From positions 118,573 through 182,572 of the forward strand of contig BNBX01000003.1 in assembly GCA_014656175.1 (NCBI GenBank): a stretch of DNA of 64,000 nucleotides, written 5' to 3'. Under the pieces are notes generated by a model. That model did not search any database, was not told the origin of the DNA, and saw only the letters and a list, made by a program, of their open reading frames with translations. This DNA is from Streptomyces werraensis. GTDB lineage: Bacteria > Actinomycetota > Actinomycetes > Streptomycetales > Streptomycetaceae. Positions 18,584 to 26,838 of the stretch are shown here, one piece after another. A program made the translations under genes and the position numbers. How positions within the stretch are numbered: the stretch's first letter is position 1; every line of letters begins with the position of its first letter.

Positions 18584-18979
18584 CCGCGGGGGCCGCACGA
18601 CGTCCTGCTCGTGATCGTCTTCTCACCCTTCACCTGCAGGCGGCACGAGGGGGCCTCCGGCCGGTTCATGCCGGCCGGAGGCGCTCCGGCGTGTGCGGGT
18701 CCACCCCCGCACGCCCGTCCTGAACGCGCTCGGACGGGTCCCCACTCCTGTCCGGCGTCGTGGGCCGGCACGGCCGGAGGCATGCGCGCCGAGACGGCGG
18801 AGGAACGGCGGCCTCCTCGGCCGCGGCGGTGCACCGCGGCATGCCGTGACGGACGGCAGCCGCGGCGGTGCCGGGCGGGTGGGCGAGTCGCTGCACGGGA
18901 ACGATGGGTCGTCGGCGCGGAAAAGTCCCGGACGAGGGAGGACATGACGAGGCGTCAGCGGTGACGGCCGCCGGATCGC
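18584..18979. other. Non-coding gap between sodF and the biosynthetic cluster
   Basis: Apart from the terminator at 18653-18682 I see no gene in these 396 bp; the open frames present lack RBS and family resemblance. It is the natural left boundary of the cluster. Confidence 0.55.
18653..18682. terminator. Intrinsic terminator after sodF
   Basis: A perfect 12-bp stem GCCTCCGGCCGG / CCGGCCGGAGGC (18653-18664, 18671-18682) with a TTCATG loop, 70 bp downstream of the sodF stop. Confidence 0.8.
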
Positions 18980-20029
18980 TCAGCCCGGGTGCGCTCCGGC
19001 GGACCGGGCGACCAGCGCCCCGGCGTTGCCCGCGAGCCAGGCGGTGACCACGTCGTCCGGCAGCCCGAGCGCGGTCAGCTCGTCCGCCAGCGACCCGGTC
19101 GGCCCGGGATTGACCCAGGTCGAGGTGCCGAACAGGACCCGGTCCCGGGCCGGCCCCCGGGCGTGGTGGAGCAGCGGCTCCCAGCCCGATCCGGGCTTGG
19201 GCATGTGCCGGGGCCGGTGCGAGGAGAACTCCAGGTAGACCCCCGGATGCCGGGCAGCGGTGAGCAGCGTCTCGCGCACATCGGGCCAGCCCGCGTGCCC
19301 GGCGACGAGCAGCAGCTCGCGATGGCGGCCCGCCAGCGCTTCGACCGTACGCCAGCTTCCGAGGCCACTGGGGTGGCTCCGGGCGAAGTGGTGACCGGTG
19401 TGCAGCCAGACCGGCAGCCGCGCCGACGCCGCCGCGTCCCAGACCGGCGCGAACCGCGGATCGGCCGGATCGGTGCCGTCCAGGAAGGGGATCACGCACA
19501 GTCCGGTCGCCCCCGCCGCCAGCGACCGCTCCAGTTCCCGCAGCGCGGCGGCCGGGTCACGCAGGGAGATCCCCGCCCAGACATGGATCCGGTCGCGTAC
19601 GTCCCGGACGGTCTCCAGCAGCCACTCGTTGACGGTCCGGCCGTCCGGCAGCCGCTCCGCCGAGCCCATGGCGAACTCTGCCGTCACGCCCTGCTGTCGC
19701 CGGTCCGCGAGATGCGCGGCCAGGTCGAAGGGGGGCCGGCCCGGGGGCAGGAGCACGTCCACCGCGTCCTGCCAGCACACGGCCAGCGCGTCGCGGTACG
19801 CGCTGTGCGGGGCGTCGAAGTACCGGCAGAAGGAAGCGGAGAAGACGTCCAGGTACTCGGGGGCGTTCTCGCCCAGCCGGTTCAGGTACACCCGCCAGGC
19901 AGCGTCGTCGTACACCAGCGAGCAGGCGTCGACGACCGGCGGGCGACTCGGGGCGGCGGGGCCCGCCGCGGCGCCGGCCGCCGCTGTTCCGTTGCTCGGC
20001 ACGAGGCCGGACGACACGTTCACGATCAC
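18980..20029 (-). CDS. Amidohydrolase-superfamily (ACMSD-like) protein with degraded metal site
   Basis: A 349-residue protein with the amidohydrolase-2 fold pattern: AGATGLCVIPFLDGTDPADPRFAPVWDAA, VWLHTGHH, LLVAGHAGWPDVRE and a late RVLFGTSTWVNPG. The N-terminal HxH metal motif expected after the first strand is replaced (VVDACSLVYDD), and the Asp usual in the final 'FGTD/FGSD' motif is Thr/Ser, so the metal centre looks incomplete. It may be non-catalytic or use a different site. GTG at 20029 is the longest start; a second GTG at 20023 is better spaced from GGAG. Six heptamer repeats lie just upstream. Its location suggests a role linked to the cluster, function unknown. Confidence 0.7.
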   Translation of the reverse strand: MIVNVSSGLVPSNGTAAAGAAAGPAAPSRPPVVDACSLVYDDAAWRVYLNRLGENAPEYLDVFSASFCRYFDAPHSAYRDALAVCWQDAVDVLLPPGRPPFDLAAHLADRRQQGVTAEFAMGSAERLPDGRTVNEWLLETVRDVRDRIHVWAGISLRDPAAALRELERSLAAGATGLCVIPFLDGTDPADPRFAPVWDAAASARLPVWLHTGHHFARSHPSGLGSWRTVEALAGRHRELLLVAGHAGWPDVRETLLTAARHPGVYLEFSSHRPRHMPKPGSGWEPLLHHARGPARDRVLFGTSTWVNPGPTGSLADELTALGLPDDVVTAWLAGNAGALVARSAGAHPG

Positions 20030-20032
20030 TCC

Positions 20033-20074
20033 GTCGAGAGTCGAGAGTCGAGAGTCGAGAGTCGGGAGTCGGGA
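20033..20074. repeat. Six tandem heptamers GTCGAGA/GTCGGGA
   Basis: Four exact GTCGAGA copies (20033-20060) are followed by two GTCGGGA copies (20061-20074). They are immediately upstream of the amidohydrolase start. Copy number is likely to vary by slippage and could alter spacing between promoter and RBS. Confidence 0.9.
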
Positions 20075-20182
20075 ATCCGGGAGTCAGGGATGCAGGCCGC
20101 AGGCCGCACTTCGAGCGGAGTCCGGAAGAGGAAGCGGTCAGGTCGGCGGCGCGCCGTCGGCCCGTGGGCGGCCGTGCCGGAC

Positions 20183-20692
20183 TCAGGGGGTGGCGCGGCG
20201 GGCCTCCCAGTCGGCCACCAGCGCCTCGGTCTGCTCCACGTACCCGCTGAACAGCTCGGCCAGCGACGCCAGCCGTTCCCGCGCCTCGCCGCGCGCCACC
20301 GGGACGCCCGAGCTCAGCGTCTCGGCGAACTTGCGCATGTGGGCGTTGTTCACCAGCAGCAGGTGGTGGAGGTCGCCCACCGCCTCGTAGTCGATCCGCC
20401 TGCTGCCGGGACGGGTGGAGCGCCGCACCAGAGCCCACGCCTCCAACTGGCGGGCGGCCACGCTCAGTCCGCTCTTGGCCTGGCCCAGTTCGCGGGTCAT
20501 CGTGTCGAGGTCCACCGGCTTGTTGCGCAGCAGGAGGTAGCCGAAGAGGCGGCCGGTGGCCTGCGGGAGGCCCCAGCGCTCCATCAGCGAGCCCATCTCG
20601 CTGATGAGGGACGCCTCGGCGTCGCGGATCCCCTCGGAGCCGGGGGCGCCGAGGGGATCCGCGTCGGGAGTGATGTCGTCGTGGTCAGTCAT
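20183..20692 (-). CDS. GbsR/MarR-like transcriptional regulator
   Basis: A 169-residue winged-helix protein. SLMERWGLPQATGRLFGYLLLRNKPVDLDTMTRELGQAKSGLSVAARQLEAWALVRR corresponds to the GbsR-type DNA-binding domain (RWG..ATGRLFG is a hallmark), followed by a wing (GSRRIDYEA) and a C-terminal helical dimerisation part. It lies 15 bp downstream of the alpha/beta hydrolase and is likely co-transcribed. A local regulator of the hydrolase/amidohydrolase end of the cluster is plausible; its ligand is unknown. Confidence 0.82.
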   Translation of the reverse strand: MTDHDDITPDADPLGAPGSEGIRDAEASLISEMGSLMERWGLPQATGRLFGYLLLRNKPVDLDTMTRELGQAKSGLSVAARQLEAWALVRRSTRPGSRRIDYEAVGDLHHLLLVNNAHMRKFAETLSSGVPVARGEARERLASLAELFSGYVEQTEALVADWEARRATP

Positions 20693-20707
20693 GGTCTCGT
20701 TGGGTTC

Positions 20708-21547
20708 TCAGGCCTTCAGGAAGGCGACGGTCAGCCGGTTGACCTCGTCGGGACGGTCCAGATTGGCGACGTGTCCGGCCCCCGGGATCACATGGAACTC
20801 GCTGTGGGGATCGCGTTCGCTCCACCGTTCCATCGCCGAGCGGATGTTACCGGTGCCGTCGTGCTCACCGCAGAGCAGCAGCTCGGGCTTCTCCACGCGG
20901 TAGCCGGGGGAAGGGTCGATCGCGCGGGTCATGCCGTACCAGGTGGTGAGGAAGGAACGCCGCCCGTTCGCCGTGAACGCCTCGCGCAGATACTCCCGGG
21001 CCTCCGGAGTCGTCGCCGACGCCCGCGCCATCGACCGGGTCAGCCGGCCGAAGGGGACCAGCCGCATGAGGAGGCGCGAGAGGGCCAGCCTGCGCTGTTC
21101 GCGCCGGGTGATGGGCAGGGTGCTGGACGTGGAGCCGATCACCACCAGCGCGGAGACCTCCTCGGGCCGCCGGCGCAGATACTCCTGGGCGATGTTGCCG
21201 CCCATGGACTGGCCCAGCAGCACTACGGGCCGCGGCATCCCGGCCGCGTCCAGCAGCGCCGCCAGGTCGTCCGCCGCGTGGACCGTACGGAACCTGCCGG
21301 TGCCGGAGGCGGACGCCCCGTGGTAGCGCACGTCCCAGCGCAGGGTGCGGTAGCCCGCGTCCACCAAGGCCGGGATCTGCGGATCGAACATGCGGTGGTC
21401 GGCCCCGGCGCCGTGGGTGAGGGCGATTCCCGGACGGTCCGCCGCGCCGGCCGTCCAGTAGTGCAGCCGCGCACCGGAGGTTTCCAGGCTGTGCGCCGTC
21501 TCCTCGACCCGGGACCCGGCGACCGTCCGGCTCGCGGGGCCGGTCAT
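20708..21547 (-). CDS. Alpha/beta hydrolase
   Basis: A 279-residue alpha/beta-hydrolase: LTHGAGADHRMF (oxyanion region), nucleophile elbow VVLLGQSMGGNIAQEYLRR (Ser in GQSMGG), an Asp-containing strand LLCGEHDGTG and the catalytic His in IPGAGHVANLDRP. In a CoA-based ester polyketide cluster such a protein could act as an esterase for self-protection or as a thioesterase (inference; nonactin clusters encode an esterase-type resistance protein). ATG at 21547. A 185-bp gap separates it from the main operon, so it may have its own promoter. Confidence 0.85.
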   Translation of the reverse strand: MTGPASRTVAGSRVEETAHSLETSGARLHYWTAGAADRPGIALTHGAGADHRMFDPQIPALVDAGYRTLRWDVRYHGASASGTGRFRTVHAADDLAALLDAAGMPRPVVLLGQSMGGNIAQEYLRRRPEEVSALVVIGSTSSTLPITRREQRRLALSRLLMRLVPFGRLTRSMARASATTPEAREYLREAFTANGRRSFLTTWYGMTRAIDPSPGYRVEKPELLLCGEHDGTGNIRSAMERWSERDPHSEFHVIPGAGHVANLDRPDEVNRLTVAFLKA

Positions 21548-21732
21548 CGTCCGGACTCCTCGTCGCGGCCGGCGGCCGACGCGGACAGGGCAGTGTGAGG
21601 GGGCGGTGAGGCCGCCCGGCGGGGGTGCCGCAGCGCTTCGTTCATCAGAATCAGAATACTCTATCCGTCGCGGCCGCAAAGGCGGTCGGCCGCACCGGCC
21701 GGCCGGCGGTCCCGGCGGAGACACCGGAGCCC

Positions 21733-22626
21733 TCAGTCGCCGGTGAAGCGGGGCTGCCGCTTCTCCGCGAAAGCGGCCATCCCCTCGCGGGCGTCGGCCA
21801 CCGTGGCGTGCGTCTTGAGGTGGTACGCGTCCTGGAGCCGCAGCCCGTACTCCGCCGGCTGGCCCCAGCTGCGCTCCCGCAGTTCCTTGAACAGCCCCAC
21901 CGACGCGGTGGGAAGCGCGGCGAACCGGCCGGCCAGCTTCGCCAGTTCGCGGTCGAAATCCTCCGGTGCGCAGAGCCGGTCGAACAGGCCCAGGCGCACC
22001 GCCTCGTCCCCCGACACCATCCGCCCGGTGAGGTAGATCTCCGTCGCCCGCGCCGGACCGGTCAGCCGGGACATCAGCACCACGTTCCCCACATGGCCGA
22101 CCCCGGCCAGGCAACTGCCGATCGAGGCACGGGTGTCCGCCAGCCGGAAGTCGGCGGCGCAGGCGATCTCCGCCCCGGCGCCCGCCGCCGCGCCGGTCAG
22201 CCCCACGATCACCGGCTTCGGCAGGTGCAGGATCGCCTCGCAGACCCGCAGGTAGTGCGCGTCCGAGGTGATCGGGTCGAAGGGGGTGTCCACCCGGTCG
22301 CCCAGCCGCCACCGCCGTACGCTCTCCACGTCGTCGCCCGCGCAGAACGCCCCGCCGCTCCCGGTGAGCACGACCGTACGCACCCGGCGGTCGTCCCCCG
22401 CGCACATCAGGCCGAGCAGGAGATGGCGGGAGAGCGCCAGATCGAGACTGTTGCGGCGGCGCGGCCGGTCCAGAGTCAGCGTGGCGACCCCGTCCACCAG
22501 CGAGGCTCGCAGCGGCACGTCCTCCTTGCCGTCCACCCGGTCGGCGAAGTCCGCGAACGACTCGGTCGCCGCCCCCGCCCACTCGGCCGCGGACCCCAGG
22601 CCCGCGTCGGTCCCTCCCTGGCTCAT
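21733..22626 (-). CDS. Enoyl-CoA hydratase/isomerase (crotonase) homologue with one catalytic Glu missing
   Basis: A 297-residue crotonase-fold protein with an unusual N-terminal extension of about 45 residues. TLDRPRRRNSLD, GAFCAGDDVES and KPVIVGLTGAAAGAGAEIACAADF are present, keeping the first catalytic Glu (in GAEIACA). The second, normally in PEIxLG, is absent: the segment reads IGSCLAGVGHVG. In nonactin biosynthesis the crotonase homologue NonS closes the tetrahydrofuran ring by oxa-Michael addition rather than hydrating; a similar job here is inference. It is the last gene of the long operon, overlapping the ligase by ATGA. Confidence 0.85.
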   Translation of the reverse strand: MSQGGTDAGLGSAAEWAGAATESFADFADRVDGKEDVPLRASLVDGVATLTLDRPRRRNSLDLALSRHLLLGLMCAGDDRRVRTVVLTGSGGAFCAGDDVESVRRWRLGDRVDTPFDPITSDAHYLRVCEAILHLPKPVIVGLTGAAAGAGAEIACAADFRLADTRASIGSCLAGVGHVGNVVLMSRLTGPARATEIYLTGRMVSGDEAVRLGLFDRLCAPEDFDRELAKLAGRFAALPTASVGLFKELRERSWGQPAEYGLRLQDAYHLKTHATVADAREGMAAFAEKRQPRFTGD

Positions 22627-24290
22627 ACGATCCTCTCCCTGCGTATGCGGATGCCGGCGGCCTCGCGGTCCCACGTCCCCGCCACCACGCCCTCGGCGCG
22701 CAGCGTGTGCTTGGTGGGCTTGCCGGTGGGGGTCTTGGGGAGCTCCGGCAGCACCCGGATGTAGCGCGGCAGCATGAAGTGGGCCAGCCGCTCCCGGAGG
22801 AACTCCAGCAGCGCCGCCGGGTCGACCGGCGCCGCCGGGTCGCGGTCCGCCACCACCAGCAGCACCTCGTCCTCGCCCTCGTCGCCGGGGACCGCCACCG
22901 CCGCCGCCTCCAGCACCCCCGGGTGGGCCACCGCCTGGGCCTCCACCTCGAAGGAAGAGACGTTCTCGCCGCGCCGGCGGATGGCGTCCTTCTTGCGGTC
23001 CACGAAGACCAGCCCGCCGTCCGGTGCGCGCCGGAAGGTGTCCCCGGTGTGGAACCAGCCGTTGCGCCAGACCGCGGCCGTCTCGGCCGGCCGCCCCAGA
23101 TAGCCGCTCAGGAACGACCACGGCCGGTCCGCCCGCAGCACCAGCTCGCCCGCCTCGCCGTCCGGCACCTCCCGGTCGTGGTCGTCGACGACCCGGGCGG
23201 TGATGCCCGGCCGAGGCCGCCCGCAGTGCATCGGGACCCCCGGGCGATGGTCCGGCGCGGACAGCACCGGACACGACACCTCGGTCATGTTGAACAGCGC
23301 GCGGACCGACACTCCGAACCGCCGGGAGAACTCCGCCGCCCCCTCGGTGAACGGGATGACGTAGGCGGCCCGCAGCGGATGCGCGGTGTCCTGCGGCAGC
23401 GGCGGCTGCTTGAGCAGATAGGTCGCCATCACGCCGAGCAGCGTGCAGAGGGTCGTCCCCGTACGCCGGATCAGCGGCCAGAACTCACCGGTGCTGAAGG
23501 CGGGCACGACCGTCACCGAACCGCCGTGCACCAGCATCCCGTACGCCCCGATCGTGCCGCCCGCGTGGAACAGCGGCAGCTGGAGCAGATAGCGGTCCTG
23601 CGGTCCGGCCATGCCGTGGAAGGCGGCGGTGCAACTGCTGTACAGGTGCGCGTAGGAGGAGACGACCCCTTTGGAGGGGCCGGTCGTCCCGGAGGTGTAG
23701 ACGACGGTCTGCGGGTCCCACGGCTGCGGCGTGGGCACCGGCTCGGTGAACTCCGCCCGGTCCGCCCGCAGTCCCGTCTCCACCCGGTAGTGCCCGGAGA
23801 GTCGCCCGGCGAGCGCCGCCACCTCCTGCGGCGCGTCGTCGGGACCCGGCAGCAGCACCACCGTGCGCACCGACCCGGCCCGCTCGTCCGTCTGCGCCAG
23901 CCGGGCCGCCAGCGACGGCCGGCAGACCAGCACCGCGGCCCCGCTGTCGGCGATCACCTGGCGCAGGATCGCGCCCCGGTAGGCGATGTTCAGCGGCACC
24001 AGGACCGCGCCCGCCAGGTTGACCCCGTACCAGACGCGCAGCGCGTCCGGCCCGTTGGGCAGCCAGCTCAGCACCAGCTCCCCCGGGGCGACACCCAGCG
24101 CCTGGAGCGCGGCGGCCGTCTCCTCGGTCTCCCGGAGCGTGCGCGCGTACGACCACTCGTCGCCGTCCGGCATCAGCGCGTACGGCGCCGTCGGCGTGGC
24201 GGCGGCGCGACGGCGGAGCAGGGGGCCGAGGACGCACTGCTCGGCCGTCGGCACGTCGGCGGACGCCGGATCGAGTATGTCCTCGCTCAC
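22623..24290 (-). CDS. AMP-dependent acyl-CoA synthetase
   Basis: A 555-residue ANL-superfamily ligase that activates a carboxylic acid through an acyl-adenylate to an acyl-CoA. The P-loop TVVYTSGTTGPSKGV, the GWFHTGD motif, DRKKDAIRRRGENVSSFEVE and the C-terminal catalytic Lys in PKTPTGKPTK are all present. GTG start overlapping the CocE stop (GTGA). In a cluster with no visible ACP, a CoA ligase is the natural entry or reactivation step, comparable in position to NonL of the nonactin pathway (inference). Confidence 0.92.
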   Translation of the reverse strand: MSEDILDPASADVPTAEQCVLGPLLRRRAAATPTAPYALMPDGDEWSYARTLRETEETAAALQALGVAPGELVLSWLPNGPDALRVWYGVNLAGAVLVPLNIAYRGAILRQVIADSGAAVLVCRPSLAARLAQTDERAGSVRTVVLLPGPDDAPQEVAALAGRLSGHYRVETGLRADRAEFTEPVPTPQPWDPQTVVYTSGTTGPSKGVVSSYAHLYSSCTAAFHGMAGPQDRYLLQLPLFHAGGTIGAYGMLVHGGSVTVVPAFSTGEFWPLIRRTGTTLCTLLGVMATYLLKQPPLPQDTAHPLRAAYVIPFTEGAAEFSRRFGVSVRALFNMTEVSCPVLSAPDHRPGVPMHCGRPRPGITARVVDDHDREVPDGEAGELVLRADRPWSFLSGYLGRPAETAAVWRNGWFHTGDTFRRAPDGGLVFVDRKKDAIRRRGENVSSFEVEAQAVAHPGVLEAAAVAVPGDEGEDEVLLVVADRDPAAPVDPAALLEFLRERLAHFMLPRYIRVLPELPKTPTGKPTKHTLRAEGVVAGTWDREAAGIRIRRERIV

Positions 24291-26023
24291 GCGGTCCCCC
24301 CGGCCCCCGAGGCGGGCAGCACCTGCAACCGCAGCACACTGTGGTACGGGCCCCCGTGCCAGACCGTCTGCCGTGCGGGCCGGCAGTGGTCCGCCTCGCC
24401 GACCGGACCGGGAAGGTTGGGATGCCGGTCCAGGTGAGGGAAGTTGCTGCTCGTGACGTGGACGCGCAGCCGGTGCCCGGGGGCGAAGCGCCACGCGGTG
24501 TCTCCGAGCAGCAGATCGGCGTCGTACGGCTCGTCCGGCGGGACGCCTCCCGCGCCCTCCAGCCGGAGACTGGCCTCGGCCACGAGCAGCGAACGCCCGT
24601 CCGGGCACACGTCGGTGAGCTTGGCGACCACGGCGGTGGCGGGCGCGTCCGAGCCGAAGCGGAGCCGCAGCCGCTGCCGGCCCACGACGTCCAGCGGCTC
24701 GGTGAGCGGCTCGGAGGTGTACAGGAGCACGTCCGGCCTGCTCTCCAGGTGCGCCTGGTTGAGCGGACCCGCCGCCAGCCGGCCCAGCTGGAGCACCCGC
24801 CCGCCGTGCGAGGGCACCGGGTTCTCCGGGTCGTAGGTGAACGCGTCCCGCCCCACGCCCCCCGGAGGCGGTGCGGGCAGAAGCCGGCCGCCCTTCCCGT
24901 CGCACTCCGGACCCGCCAGGTACCAGGAGGCGTCCACGGCCTCGGGTGGCGGCCAGCTCTCGGCCCGGTGCCAGGTGTCGTCACCGAAGAGGAAGTACCG
25001 GACGTCACCGCCCGCGGCCTTTCCGGCGTCGTCACCGCCCGCGGCCCGCCCCGCGTCGTGTCCGGCCGGCCGCAGATGGCGGTCGAAGAAGTCCAGATGC
25101 AGATCGGCCAGCCGCGCGCCCTGCGCCGAACCGTACAGGCCCGTGTTCACCTCGCCCTGCACCTGCGGCAGCTGACCGGAGTGCACCCAGGGCCCGACGA
25201 CCAGCTCGTGCCGCCCGGCCACCGGGTCCTGGGCGCGCATCGCACGGTGCAGCTCGATCGTGCCGTGGGAGAACACGTCGTACCAGCCGCCCACCGAGAA
25301 GGTGGGCACGCCGACGTCACCGATGCGGTAGTCGGCCACCGTCGCCGCCTTCCCCGCGAAGACGTCCCGGAGCCGGCCGGGGAACCCCTCGAAGTCGAGG
25401 ACGGCCGACAACGGCAGGCGGCGCAGCGGCACGTCGGGCGTGGTGAGGAGCTGCACGACCTCGGCGACGACCGCCGCATCCACCGGATCGCCCGCCGCGG
25501 CCCGGCGCTGCACCCACTCCAGCGCCGTCAGACCGAGCCAGCTCGTGAGGTGGTCCAGCCGCAGGCAACCGCCCAGCTGTTCGGCGTCGAAGGCCGCGGA
25601 GGTCGACATCGCGGGCGCGATGGCCCGCAGGTGCGGCGGCTTCTCCATGGCGGCCAGCCACTGGACGATCGCCTGGTACGAGGTGCCCGCCATGGCCACG
25701 TTCCCGTCGCACCACGGCTGCCGCGCGGTCCACTCGACCGTGTCGTAACCGTCCGGGCCCTCCTGCGCCCAGTCCAGCGGAGCCCACTCGCCCTCCGAGG
25801 CGAACCGGCCCCGGGTGTCCTGCACGACCGCCGCGTACCCCCGGTCCACGCACTGGGACGGGGTCAGGGTGGCCAGTCCCAGTGCGGACTTGCCGTACGG
25901 CGTGCGGAAGAGGACGGCGGGCGAGGGCGCTGCTTCGGCGGGCCGCCAGACATCGGCCCGCAGCACCGTTCCGTCGCGCATCTCCACCGGCACGTCGTGT
26001 TCGATGAGGGTGGTCCTGCCCAT
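24287..26023 (-). CDS. CocE/NonD family serine hydrolase
   Basis: A 578-residue X-Pro-dipeptidyl-peptidase (S15)-like acyl-ester hydrolase. Visible are TLIEHDVPVEMRDGTVLRADVWRP, the nucleophile elbow MAGTSYQAIVQW, GVPTFSVGGWYDVF and HELVVGPWVHSGQ with the catalytic His, plus the C-terminal jelly-roll (VTSSNFPHLDRHPN). A small internal duplication, AGRAAGGD/AGKAAGGD, occurs near residue 330. It is translationally coupled to the SDR gene upstream (TGATG). Role in the pathway is unclear: ester hydrolysis, or possibly transesterification or release. Confidence 0.9.
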   Translation of the reverse strand: MGRTTLIEHDVPVEMRDGTVLRADVWRPAEAAPSPAVLFRTPYGKSALGLATLTPSQCVDRGYAAVVQDTRGRFASEGEWAPLDWAQEGPDGYDTVEWTARQPWCDGNVAMAGTSYQAIVQWLAAMEKPPHLRAIAPAMSTSAAFDAEQLGGCLRLDHLTSWLGLTALEWVQRRAAAGDPVDAAVVAEVVQLLTTPDVPLRRLPLSAVLDFEGFPGRLRDVFAGKAATVADYRIGDVGVPTFSVGGWYDVFSHGTIELHRAMRAQDPVAGRHELVVGPWVHSGQLPQVQGEVNTGLYGSAQGARLADLHLDFFDRHLRPAGHDAGRAAGGDDAGKAAGGDVRYFLFGDDTWHRAESWPPPEAVDASWYLAGPECDGKGGRLLPAPPPGGVGRDAFTYDPENPVPSHGGRVLQLGRLAAGPLNQAHLESRPDVLLYTSEPLTEPLDVVGRQRLRLRFGSDAPATAVVAKLTDVCPDGRSLLVAEASLRLEGAGGVPPDEPYDADLLLGDTAWRFAPGHRLRVHVTSSNFPHLDRHPNLPGPVGEADHCRPARQTVWHGGPYHSVLRLQVLPASGAGGTA

Positions 26024-26838
26024 CAGCGGTTCTCCTCGGCGGCCGGTCCGGCGCCCCGGGCGCGGGAGCGGTTCAGATGGCGGGTCATGGCGTCACCGGC
26101 GGCGGCCCGGCTCGCCGAGGGCTCGACGCGGACCAGCGGGCCCACGCTCATCCGGGCCGGCCGGTCCAGCAGCCACGCGACGGTGTCCGCGATGTCCTCC
26201 GCGTCCAGGACCTCCTCCTCGGGGACGCCGAGGTCGCTGGGCCGGGCCGCGAGCCGGGTGGAGACCCAGCCCGGGGCGACGGTGACCGCGCGGACGCCGA
26301 AGTCGCGGTTCTCCTCGTGGATCAGCTCGGTGAGCCGGTGCACGGCGTGCTTGCTGACGCCGTAGCCACCGCTGCCCGGCACCACCTCCGAGCCAACGCC
26401 CGAGCCGATGTTCACGACCCAGCCGTGGCCGCGTTCCCGCATCCCCGGCAGCACCGCGCGGGCCAGCAGGAACGGCACGGTGAGGTTCACCCGCACCTGC
26501 CGCTCCCAGTGCCGCTCCTCGGTCTCGTGGACGGCAGCCAGCCGGATGGCGCCCGCGCTGCACACCAGCAGCCCCACCGGCCCCAGCGCGGCGGCGGTCG
26601 CGGCGACCGCGTCGGCGGGGGCGCCGGGCTCGGCCAGGTCCAGGGCGAACGGCAGCGCGGTCCCCCCGGCCTCGCGGATCGACTCCGCGACCTCCTTCAG
26701 CTCGGCCTCCCGCCGGCCGACCAGCGCCACGGCGCTGCCGCGGGCGGCCAGGCGGCGGGCGACTGCGGCCCCGATGCCGGAGGAGGCGCCGGCGACGAGG
26801 GCGACCGGAGGGCCGCCCGCCACTCCCGCGGCGCTCAC
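26023..26838 (-). CDS. SDR-family ketoreductase
   Basis: A 271-residue classical SDR: VALVAGASSGIGAAVARRL (cofactor loop), LLVCSAGA, NIGSG and the catalytic GYGVSKHAVHRL (Tyr-x-x-x-Lys). The GRRE after strand 2 suggests NADPH. It overlaps the double SDR upstream by ATGA. Likely reduces a beta-ketoacyl-CoA intermediate (inference from context). Confidence 0.9.
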   Translation of the reverse strand: MSAAGVAGGPPVALVAGASSGIGAAVARRLAARGSAVALVGRREAELKEVAESIREAGGTALPFALDLAEPGAPADAVAATAAALGPVGLLVCSAGAIRLAAVHETEERHWERQVRVNLTVPFLLARAVLPGMRERGHGWVVNIGSGVGSEVVPGSGGYGVSKHAVHRLTELIHEENRDFGVRAVTVAPGWVSTRLAARPSDLGVPEEEVLDAEDIADTVAWLLDRPARMSVGPLVRVEPSASRAAAGDAMTRHLNRSRARGAGPAAEENR

